Source: a virus
Strand: one strand, 5' to 3'
Length of the DNA: 26,769 nucleotides
IMG/VR virus record: IMGVR_UViG_3300008116_000230
Span: 1 to 26,769 of that record
Under the pieces are notes generated by a model, which was given only the letters and a program-made list of their open reading frames with translations, made no database searches and had not been told where the DNA came from. Below are positions 16,401 to 23,700 of the stretch, piece after piece (within the stretch, counting starts at the first letter, position 1; every line of letters begins with the position of its first letter). The translations under genes and the position numbers were made by a program.

Positions 16401-16713
16401 ACTGCAACGCTTTGCTTCTGGTGGGGTTGTGTCCTCGCCAACAGCGTTCAGACACTCCGGCGGGTTGGGCGTGATGGGTGAGGCAGGCCCGGAGGCAATC
16501 ATGCCTCTGAGACGCTTGTCGAACGGCCGGTTGGGCGTTGAATCTGCTGGCGGTGGCACTCAGAATGTCACCGTCAATGTCAGTGTCGAAAACGGTGGAA
16601 GCAAGATGCAGTCTGATGGAGCCGGAGCGAAGGATCTTGGCAAAGCAATCGCGAACGTCGTTCGCCAGGAACTTCTGGCTCAGAAGCGGCCTGGCGGCCT
16701 GTTGGCGGCCTGA
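13441..16713 (+). CDS. H: Tape measure protein (lambda gpH-like)
   Basis: 1090 residues; sets tail length and is ejected into the host to help DNA cross the membranes. Residues about 30-230 match the tape-measure N-terminal domain (FRTLGIAQDEALGSAVRFTS, then 'VYYALAQVSSKGQLMTEELS', 'GEFF/AEQFFTALRKIGDGID'). Two hydrophobic segments lie at about 281-315 (VVMLAQALSALLIFRAVAAA and beyond) and 341-365 (LLGLSAGPVGWAITAAALAF), usual in tape measures. A long Ala/Gln/Glu coiled-coil-like region (about 370-900) follows, then a lambda-type C-terminus (ALVNFVMTGKLSFSDLARSI, then AIQQAIMAPLMAWM) and a Gly-rich end with 'GPEAIMPLRRLSNGRLGV', diagnostic for siphovirus tape measures. ATG 13441 overlaps the T stop by 11 bases. 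The 14200-15300 stretch is visibly less GC-rich. Confidence 0.95.
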   Translation: MALDVFNVRAILSGSVTGTESFDRFGSKLNTIGKNADTVNKQMNGLSRSMNALMGGLAGFSLANVIAEFARVTIQIDAYQKQLSIGFGAASTLQLEQLRKTFRTLGIAQDEALGSAVRFTSALKMSGNTAEMVNKNLEASSKIILANKLSADGANRVYYALAQVSSKGQLMTEELSGQLAENLAGIREQVAIALGLSSKALMEQMKEGKVSAEQFFTALRKIGDGIDPATLNSAAQSLGKLKNAWFDFKTSVLAVDTIKAALDFASSAIMVLTNNADFLKRSVVMLAQALSALLIFRAVAAAATFLNTAIWALQFSINLYGLKTTLAVNATLALNSATKLLGLSAGPVGWAITAAALAFGYFASGASKSEKAASALSESQQSMSNVIDMTTGKIISQDRALVEHNRLLAVAALKTNELAAAQARSQAESLFSPVTAQRSGLSVGADGSEAEKGLAEAQRQFQQSVASGAPDILGYKAAIEKLTEKYPALKSYIGDTNELFTRLIGTQRELEKSQLGVAMATGKLTEAQRTRAQALGLLFDESTGGAVKDGPKFAEAQGAIRGMQLQTALVGMSERYRFSIEKLNEAKLVSFDADGNLIVKATEYTERVRQQAFALYDAQEAQKQSNKAATEAKNLSSSISSQLQSMGASNAQLKNQIDNWSSMGDAVGKSQAALMEYETTQGKYAQASAKEKADLMAAAQLTDKYTAAIERLNEAKKMSEEITSLDKDIAKLRFKIQYFNQYGEAVDSSREAMALFDTTEGEFRNATADQKKAYLDRAREADRLTQSYNDLAAAGKSVMMRESFRESASNRVRDVQQQRIAIMGGGKKDVERAEFAQSLDKAIESARREAIRAGMANSDLQNLMADLAQDRAQAMKDFDQALSELDAAQGNWMVGAKAGLQEYFDQIQDVAGAMKNAFTRAFQGAEDALVNFVMTGKLSFSDLARSIISDLARIAIQQAIMAPLMAWMKGQSWFPAADGAAFSSGGTLQRFASGGVVSSPTAFRHSGGLGVMGEAGPEAIMPLRRLSNGRLGVESAGGGTQNVTVNVSVENGGSKMQSDGAGAKDLGKAIANVVRQELLAQKRPGGLLAA

Positions 16714-17048
16714 TGGCAACCTTCACTTACACAGCAGATTGGGACGCCTCTGTTGAGGTAACGCCTGTTGTCCGCACCGCGAAGTTCGGAGACGGTTACG
16801 AGCAACGCCTGGGATCGGGAATCAACAATCTCCCCAAGATGTGGGATCTCAGGTTCACGCTCAGGACAGATGCCGAAACGACAGCGATCATCACGTTCCT
16901 TGAGTCACAAGGTGGCGTTCTGGCGTTTGATTGGGTTGATGTGAACGGCATATCTGGAAAATATGTCTGCCGATCATGGAACCGAGTCAAAAACAGATAC
17001 AATCTGAACACGGTCATTTGCAAGTTTGAACAGGTCTTTGAACCATGA
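16713..17048 (+). CDS. M: Minor tail protein M (tail tip)
   Basis: 111 residues (lambda gpM is 109). The pattern 'VRTAKFGDGYEQRLGSGIN', 'WDLRFTLR', 'ITFLESQGGVLAFDWVD', 'YVCRSWNRVKNRYN', 'VICKFEQVFEP' is the phage minor tail protein M family, including the conserved FGDGYEQR and the FxQVFE/P ending. gpM joins the distal end of the tape measure/tube to the tip complex of L, K, I and J; it forms a hexameric ring similar in fold to the tube protein. ATG 16713 overlaps the tape measure stop as TGATG; its own stop overlaps the next ATG as ATGA. Confidence 0.92.
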   Translation: MATFTYTADWDASVEVTPVVRTAKFGDGYEQRLGSGINNLPKMWDLRFTLRTDAETTAIITFLESQGGVLAFDWVDVNGISGKYVCRSWNRVKNRYNLNTVICKFEQVFEP

Positions 17049-17905
17049 GCAACATCACGCTTCCGACAACCCTACAGAGTGTTGTCCTCGACACCTACAC
17101 TCGCACCAAAAATGCGACTACGGTTGATGTTCAAACGGTCGCGTTAGGCAACCCTATCGCTCAGACATCCGCATCTCTCGCCAGCGCAGCGTCGCTTACC
17201 GTAACTGGCCTTGAGGATGCGTCTTCCATCGCATTTATGGTGGTGGGAACTTATGTCGCCACTTTCGCTTTTGAGGTCAGTAATGATAGTACAAACTGGT
17301 TTTTCATCACTGCCGTTCGGAGCGACAGTAACACAGGTGAAACTACATCAGGCGCGTTAACAAACCAAACTCGCGCCTGGCGAGCAAACATCTCAGGATT
17401 TAGCCAATTTAGAGTTCGGTGTTCCGCATACACCAGCGGCACCGCAAACTGGATCTTGGCTCCAAGTCCAAATCCGTTTGAGCCTGCTCCATTTATACCG
17501 TCTACTGCCTTGCTTGCATCTGCCGCGCTTATCGGTGATGTGTCTAACGCTGTTCGCACAATCGCTACGAACGCAATGTCGCGGTTCCGATTGGTTTCTG
17601 CGGCAACAACAAACGCAACCTCAGTAAAGGCAACTGCTGGTCGCGTGTATGGGTGGCAGTTCTCAAACACAACTGCTGCATACAAGTACGTGAAGCTCTA
17701 CAACAGTGCTGCTGCTCCCACCGTTGGCACCACTGCGATCACTGACACTATCGCCATTCCGCCAAATAGCTCAGTGACCTGGTCAACCACAATTGGCGTT
17801 CACTATGCTGCTGGCATCGCGTTGGCTACTACGGGGGCCGCGGCAGATGCTGACACCACTGTGTTGGCAGCCAACGATGTCATCGGTCAACTGTTCTACA
17901 GTTGA
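17045..17905 (+). CDS. Extra virion protein between gpM and gpL
   Basis: 286 residues with no lambda counterpart at this position. N-terminal half: 'TDVQTVALGNPIAQTSAS', then 'FEVSNDSTNWFFITAVRSDS' and 'RAWRANISGFSQFRVRCSAY', an Ig-like/beta-sandwich layout that I know from phage capsid or fibre decorations. C-terminal half: 'FRLVSAATTNATSVKATAGR', 'VKLYNSAAAPTVGTTAITDT', 'IPPNSSVTWSTTIGVHYAAG', 'ADADTTVLAANDVIGQLFY', a second very common phage domain of unknown function, often seen as a stand-alone virion protein. ATG 17045 overlaps the gpM stop as ATGA and the stop is 6 bases before gpL, so it is inside the tail-tip operon. A peripheral tail-tip component is inferred. Confidence 0.7.
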   Translation: MSNITLPTTLQSVVLDTYTRTKNATTVDVQTVALGNPIAQTSASLASAASLTVTGLEDASSIAFMVVGTYVATFAFEVSNDSTNWFFITAVRSDSNTGETTSGALTNQTRAWRANISGFSQFRVRCSAYTSGTANWILAPSPNPFEPAPFIPSTALLASAALIGDVSNAVRTIATNAMSRFRLVSAATTNATSVKATAGRVYGWQFSNTTAAYKYVKLYNSAAAPTVGTTAITDTIAIPPNSSVTWSTTIGVHYAAGIALATTGAAADADTTVLAANDVIGQLFYS

Positions 17906-17911
17906 TGTGTC

Positions 17912-19426
17912 ATGCTGATTATTCTGGCTGCGCTCCTCGACAACTTTGGTAACGATGTTGTCGCGGGCGAAATTCAGAAGCTCTCGCCATCATCGATCAT
18001 TGAGTTGTATGAGCTAGACTCCAGCAACATCGGTGGAGAGATTTACCGTTTCCATTCTGGCAAAAACGGACTGACCAACGATATCGTCTGGGCGGGCCAG
18101 ACTTACTCAGCGTTCCCAATCGAAGCTTCCGGTTTTGAGTGGAACGGTAAAGGCCAGCTTCCGCGCCCGAAAGTCACGGTGGGAAACGCTTTAGGCACCA
18201 TCAGTGCGCTAGTTCTGACATATGACGATCTTATCGGTTGCAAGTTCACGCGCATCAGAACTCTCCAGAAGTTTTTGGATGAAGTGAATTTCCAGACTCA
18301 GCGAAATTTGCTTGTCCACACAGAAAGCATCGGCCTTAATACAGTTTGGTTGCTTGGTAGTTCATCTGTTGCAGTTACTGAAAACGTAACAGAGCAATAC
18401 TCGCCATTAGGCACAAGCGACGTTGCCAAACTTATTGAAAATGACACCGCCACAGTCACAAGATCAATAAGACAGTTGTTTGGAGGATCACTAGCGGAAG
18501 GTTCAGATGTTACGTTTAGTTGTTACGCAAAACGTGCTGAACGGAATGTTAGGTTGCAGGTTGTAACAAAAACCGGAGTTGGCACTGGGGCTAGTTTTGA
18601 TCTTGTAAATGGAACAATCTCAGGAACCATCACAAGCACGTTGCTTGGATTTGGCATGACTGATGCCGGAAACGGTTGGTGGAGATGCTACGTTACTGTT
18701 GATTTGGGGTTAGGAACGGACATTCCTTACGCAAGAATTCAATTGGTTTCTGGATTGACTCAAAGTTACGCCGGTCAGGTAGGATCTGGCGTCTATATTT
18801 GGGGTCCACAAGTAGAAACAAACACTCCACCATCAACCTATCAACCAGTTCTCGGATCATCGTTTTCTAGAAATCCAACGGCAGACCCAACTGCGGAGTT
18901 CGCTCGGGACGTTTTCTACGTTGATCGGAAGGCCAATGAAAACCGCATTGAGGTTGAATTTGAACTGAGTGCCGCGCTCGATCTGACAGGTGTCGGTCTG
19001 CCGCGTCGACAAGTTATCCAGAATTACTGCCCCTGGACCTACAAAGGCCCCGAGTGCAACTGGACAGGCAACTCTCTTGGATCAGGAACATATTCGATTA
19101 CCAGCACCACCCTTACTGCTACCGTGACCAATCACGGTCTGGCAGTTGGAGATGCCGTCTATCTAAATCTGTCCGGTGGAACAGGAGATGGTCAATACAT
19201 GGTGGTGACAGCTCCAACGTCCAGCACCTTTACGGTCACGGTAGCCGCTACCGTTACAGGATCTGGAACGCTCGATATCACCCAGTTGTTTGACACCAAC
19301 GATCAACCGACAACGATCATCGCATCGGATGTTTGCGGTAAAAGGTTGTCTTCCTGCCGCGCGCGGTTCGGATTCGGTGAACTTCCATTTGGTGGGTTCC
19401 CGGCTGCGGGCCTGCTGCGACTGTGA
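17912..19426 (+). CDS. L: Minor tail protein L with two domain insertions
   Basis: 504 residues, more than twice lambda gpL (232). The N-terminal gpL domain (EIQKLSPSSIIELYELDSSN, 'FHSGKNGLTNDIVWAGQTY', 'ASGFEWNGKGQLPRPKVTVG') ends at 'FLDEVNF' near 127; the family continues at residue 321 with NPTADPTAEFARDVFYVDRK. Between lie 193 residues with the layout of phage jelly-roll carbohydrate-binding domains ('QRNLLVHTES', 'FSCYAKRAERNVRLQVVTKT', 'FDLVNGTISG', 'GNGWWRCYVTVDL', 'GSGVYIWGPQVETNTPPSTY'). The Fe-S cysteines are C373/C382 and C475/C482, same pair spacings (9 and 7) as lambda gpL, but separated by an additional about 70 residues. GTGA overlap with gpK. gpL family assignment is firm, the fold of inserts is inferred. 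Confidence 0.92.
   Translation: MLIILAALLDNFGNDVVAGEIQKLSPSSIIELYELDSSNIGGEIYRFHSGKNGLTNDIVWAGQTYSAFPIEASGFEWNGKGQLPRPKVTVGNALGTISALVLTYDDLIGCKFTRIRTLQKFLDEVNFQTQRNLLVHTESIGLNTVWLLGSSSVAVTENVTEQYSPLGTSDVAKLIENDTATVTRSIRQLFGGSLAEGSDVTFSCYAKRAERNVRLQVVTKTGVGTGASFDLVNGTISGTITSTLLGFGMTDAGNGWWRCYVTVDLGLGTDIPYARIQLVSGLTQSYAGQVGSGVYIWGPQVETNTPPSTYQPVLGSSFSRNPTADPTAEFARDVFYVDRKANENRIEVEFELSAALDLTGVGLPRRQVIQNYCPWTYKGPECNWTGNSLGSGTYSITSTTLTATVTNHGLAVGDAVYLNLSGGTGDGQYMVVTAPTSSTFTVTVAATVTGSGTLDITQLFDTNDQPTTIIASDVCGKRLSSCRARFGFGELPFGGFPAAGLLRL
18293..18871 (+). other. Lower-GC inserted jelly-roll-like domain in gpL
   Basis: Residues 128-320 of gpL. Three hand-counted 60-base lines inside it (18361, 18421, 18541) are 43, 40 and 47% GC, against 58% for flanking lines at 18121 and 18961. 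The codon use differs (more TTA, GTA, AAA, ACA). The domain pattern, NLL...ES...W...F...GWWRC...Y.WG.QVE...PSTY, is a common phage appendage fold. Acquired by transfer into a surface loop is the inference. Confidence 0.7.
19100..19279 (+). repeat. Divergent 'HGL' beta module inside gpL Fe-S region
   Basis: Residues 397-456 of gpL (STTLTATVTNHGLAVGDAVY, DGQYMVVTAPTSSTFTVT, GSGTLDI) share the HGL..G..V / TFxVT / SGT pattern of the modules in gpJ and the 304-residue protein, but are shorter and lack GALPTGL. It accounts for most of the extra sequence between C382 and C475. Confidence 0.5.
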
Positions 19427-20148
19427 ACGATGACACCAGAGCAGCAGCACTAGCCTGGGCACAGGAGCAGTTTCCGCGCGAAGCCTGCGGTCTCATCGTT
19501 GTTGTCCGGGGCCGAGAACGGTTTTGGAAATGCCGAAACATCTCGATGTTGGCTGCGGACCAGTTCATCCTGTCTCCTACCGACTATGCGGAAGCCGAGC
19601 GAGCAGGAGAGGTGGTCGGAGTTTTCCACTCACACATCAATCTACCTCCGACAGCATCTGATGCTGACAGGGCTTCCTGCGAGGCCACAGGCGTGCGGTG
19701 GCACATAGTGGGGCTGCCTACAGCGGAATGGTCTGAGATCGCTCCATGCGGATTCCAGGCGCCTCTGGTAGGCAGGGTTCATGCGTGGAATGCGCTCGAC
19801 TGCTGGACACTGGTTCGCGATTGGTATTTGCGGACCTGGGGTATCGAACTGATTTCTGTTCCTCGGTGGCCCAACTTCTGGAAAGATGGGATCGACATCC
19901 TGGGTGATAACGTCCATGCAGCAGGGTTTCGCGACATCCCAGATGGTGCGAAAATTGAGATTGGTGATGTGATCCTCTGCCAAACCGGGGATTCGCCTTT
20001 TCCAAATCACGTTGGTGTGATGATCGGGGGAGGTCTTGTGTTGCATCATGCCGAGAACCGATTGTCCAGCCGCGATGTTTATGGTGGCTGGATTCAAAAG
20101 CACACTGTCCGGATTGTGAGACATGCGAACCGTCCGACTTCATGGTGA
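19423..20148 (+). CDS. K: Tail tip protein K: JAMM metalloprotease-like plus NlpC/P60 domain
   Basis: 241 residues; GTG 19423 overlaps the gpL stop (GTGA) and no in-frame ATG precedes the first domain. N-terminal Mov34/JAMM domain: E20 in FPREACGLI, then H69-S-H71, S79 and D82 in VFHSHINLPPTASDAD, which is a complete HxHx7Sx2D zinc motif. C-terminal NlpC/P60 domain: catalytic C127 in ALDCWTLVRDWY, H196 in NHVGVMIGGG, and H208/H209 nearby. In lambda-like phages gpK is thought to act in tail tip assembly and possibly local cleavage of peptidoglycan during entry. All expected catalytic residues are present in both domains. The stop overlaps gpI by 26 bases. Confidence 0.93.
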   Translation: MNDDTRAAALAWAQEQFPREACGLIVVVRGRERFWKCRNISMLAADQFILSPTDYAEAERAGEVVGVFHSHINLPPTASDADRASCEATGVRWHIVGLPTAEWSEIAPCGFQAPLVGRVHAWNALDCWTLVRDWYLRTWGIELISVPRWPNFWKDGIDILGDNVHAAGFRDIPDGAKIEIGDVILCQTGDSPFPNHVGVMIGGGLVLHHAENRLSSRDVYGGWIQKHTVRIVRHANRPTSW

Positions 20149-20743
20149 ACTTGGCAAGCGTTTCGGATACATCCATGAGCTGGATGTTCGGGATCCTGCG
20201 GAAGCGATTCGGGCGATAAGTGCCAATTGCAGGGGCTTCAGAGAGCATTTGATGCAGGAAACGGTTTTGGGCTATCAGTGCCTGGTAGACGATGCTGAGA
20301 TAACCGAGGATGAACTGAAGTACCCAATGAGCCGTGAGTTCTCCATTGTCCCGGTGATTCACGGTGGAGGAAAGGTAGGTCGAATCATCGTTGGAGCAGC
20401 ACTGATTGCACTCGCAATCATGCAGCCGGAATTGATCCCAGTGATCAAGGCCGGTGAGGTTGTGATTTTCTCTGCATCAACCGTGTTCTGGATAGGTGTT
20501 GGCCTTACCTTGTCAGGTGTAGCTCAAATGCTTGCACCCACCCCAAAATCGGGGGACTCTGGTGAGAAAAAGGAAAACCAGTATTTCGATGGGCCGATCA
20601 ACACCACTGTACAGGGCAGTGCGGTTCCGTTGGGCTACGGGCGCATGATCGTCGGTAGCGCCGTGATCAGTGCTGCGGTTAGCATTGATGGAACCCCTGA
20701 TCCGGTTTACCCGATTGATTTCTTCATGGGCGGGTTCCGCTGA
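20123..20743 (+). CDS. I: Tail assembly protein I (lambda gpI-like)
   Basis: 206 residues. The N-terminus RTVRLHGELGKRFGYIHELD and 'PAEAIRAISANCRGFREHLM' are highly typical of the lambda tail assembly I family (ubiquitin-like beta-grasp start). Then 'SIVPVIHGGGKVGRIIVGAA', two hydrophobic segments (about residues 86-103 and 116-137), and 'YFDGPINTTVQGSAVPLGYG' and 'MIVGSAVISAAVSIDG', the tip-complex region that also occurs in gpJ-linked proteins. gpI is needed for tip assembly and is often adjacent to gpJ; here its stop overlaps gpJ as TGATG. Lambda gpI is 223 residues, so the length is normal. Confidence 0.93.
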   Translation: MRTVRLHGELGKRFGYIHELDVRDPAEAIRAISANCRGFREHLMQETVLGYQCLVDDAEITEDELKYPMSREFSIVPVIHGGGKVGRIIVGAALIALAIMQPELIPVIKAGEVVIFSASTVFWIGVGLTLSGVAQMLAPTPKSGDSGEKKENQYFDGPINTTVQGSAVPLGYGRMIVGSAVISAAVSIDGTPDPVYPIDFFMGGFR

Positions 20744-23700
20744 TGGAAGTCATATCAGGATCTGGTGGCGGAAAATCGGGCGGATCCGGCGGTGGCCTGA
20801 CAGAGCAAGCGGACACGCTCAAATCTACTGCGTATGCACAGGTCTTGGATCTGATCTGTGAAGGTGAGATTGAGGGATTGGTAAATGGGTTGAAGTCCAT
20901 TTATCTGGATGATGTGCCAATCGAAAACCCTGATGGCTCCGCGAATTTCACGGGCGTCCAGTATTCGACTGTCAACGGAACGCAGACGCAAAGCACCATC
21001 GCGGGATTTGACCAGGTCGCCAATGAAACCGTAGTCGCGGTTGAGGTGAAGGTCTCCACTGGCCCTGTGGTGCGAACGATCACCAACCCAAACATCTCCA
21101 GTGTGGTTGTGACGGTTCAGTTTCCTGCGCTCACGTATCTGTCTCCGGAGGGCAACCTTGGAGGGACATCTGTTCAGTTTGCAATCGACATCCAGATCGA
21201 CGGTGGTGGATGGATCACAAAGATCAATCAGACCATCAACGGAAAATCGGCAAGCGCATACGAGCGGCAGTTTCGGATCCCACTGCCAACAGGATCCTCG
21301 AGAGACATCAGAGTACGAAGGATCACGGCAGATTCGACGCAGACTCAACTGAACAACAAGACGTTTTTTCAATCCTACACCCAGGTGATTGATGCGAAGC
21401 TGAGATATCCAAACTCAGCACTGATTGCTCTGAAGATCAACGCATCGCAATTTCGAGCCATACCGCGCCGCGGATATGACGTTAAATTGCTGAAGATCCG
21501 AATACCGTCGAATGCGACAGTGAACGCAAACGGATCGTTGTCTTACTCCGGTCCATGGAACGGAACTTTCCAAATTGCGTGGAGCAACAATCCGGCATGG
21601 TGCTTTTACGATCTGCTCACTACTGATCGCTACGGATGCGGCAAGTACATCGATGCATCTCAGATCGACAAATGGTCGCTGTATCAGATCGGCCAGTATT
21701 GCGATGAAATCGTCGATGATGGATTTGGCGGAACCGAGCCGCGATTCTCATGCAACATGTGGATCAACACTCGGCAGGAAGCATTCAAACTGTTGCAGGA
21801 TTTCTCCAGCGCATTTCGGGGCATGGTGTACTGGGGAACCGGAGTAGTCACTGCGGTTCAAGACGCTCCAAAAGACCCCGTATTCCTGTTCACCAACGCA
21901 AACGTCATTGGTGGAAACTTTGAGTACCAGGGCACTAGCGCAAAGGCTCGCCACACTGTTGCCTTGGTTACTTGGAATGATCCTGATGACATGTACCGAC
22001 AGAAAATCGAGTACGTTGAGGACACCATTGGAATCGCGCGCTACGGTGTCATTGAAACCCAGATAGTTGCATTCGGCTGCACATCGCGCGGTCAGGCTCA
22101 CCGTGTTGGAAAGTGGCTACTGTACACCGAGCGGTACGAGACTGAAGTTGTTTCGTTCAAAACGGGTTTGGAGTCTGCATTCTGCCGACCTGGTGATGTG
22201 ATCAAGGTAGCCGATCAGTTCCGAGCCGGAAATCGTCTCGGTGGCCGGATCATTTCGGCGACATCGACCACTGTCACGGTTGACTCTCTCGCAGTTGGCG
22301 GCGTGAGCAGTGGTGGTGATTTCTATGTCATAGGCCCTGACGGCAACATTCAACAGAAACTGATTAGCTCAGTCTCTGGCAATGTGATCACGTTACAGAC
22401 CGCACTCTCGCCGCTTCCGTTATCTCCAGCGGTTTGGGTGGCATCTTCTCCCGCGCTTGAGGCTCAGACGTTCCGCGTACTGTCGATGGTCGAAAACGAA
22501 AACGGCGAGCATGAAATCGTCGCCGTGTCGCACCGTCCCGACAAGTATGATGCCATCGAAAACGACATCGTCCTTGAACCGCGCACGTATTCCTCGCTGT
22601 CTCCCATTCCGGATGTTGTCTCTGGTGTCACGCTTTCAGAAAGCCTTTACCGATACCAGGCAGATGTGCGAGCGAAAGTAACCTGTACCTGGCCTGCTGC
22701 GGCGAACGCCACACGCTATCGTGTTGAGTGGCGTCTGAATGACAACAACTTCACTGTCGATGAAACCGGATCGCTCGACTTTGAGATTCTGAACACAACG
22801 ATTGGTAAATACGAAGTCCGAGTCACTGCCATCGGCGTGTTTGGTACGGCATCAGCAAACTACGTTTCATCAACGATCAACACGCTTGGGAAAACCGCTC
22901 CTCCAGCCGACGTTACTGGCTTTTCTGCGACGGTCGATCCATGGGTCGGAATCGTTCTGAGCTGGCAATCAGTTGCTGACCTCGATCTCGACCAGTACGA
23001 AATCAGAGAGGGAGCTTCCTGGGCCAGTTCAACGCTGGTCACGCGGGTAAGAGCATCCAGTTACAAGATAGGAGCAATTTTTGGATCTTCTCAGACATAC
23101 CTGATCAGGGCTATCGATACGTCAGGGAATTACTCTTTGACCGAGGCTGCGGTCACCACAACCATTTCCGCTCCCGCCGCAGTCACGCTGAGTTCACAGG
23201 TCATCGATAACAACGTCCTGCTGCGTTGGACCACCCCTGTTTCAACACTGTCGATTGACTACTTTGAAATTCGGCGCGGATCTACATGGGCAGGCGCAAC
23301 CGTAGTCGGAAGAATTTCCAGTGGCACGTTCGCAACCATATTTGAAACGGCATCAGCAACGTACACCTACTGGATCGCTGGCGTAGACATTGGTGGAAAC
23401 GTGGGAGCGCAATCGAGCGTGTCTGCTACGGTGGCGCAGCCTCCCGACTATCAACTGTTCCTCAACCAGACATCAACATTTTCTGGCGCTTTGACCAATG
23501 CAACTTTAGCGGCAGGAAGCCTCTGGATGGCGGTGGACACCACCGAAACCGTTCAAACGCACTTCACTTCTCGCGCGTGGACAACTCCACAAGATCAGGT
23601 GACCGCTGGATCCACATATTTTATTCAGCCTACAGGAACGGCAGGCAGTTACGAAGAGGTCATTGACTACGGAACTACGTTGTCTTCAGCAAGGGTCACG

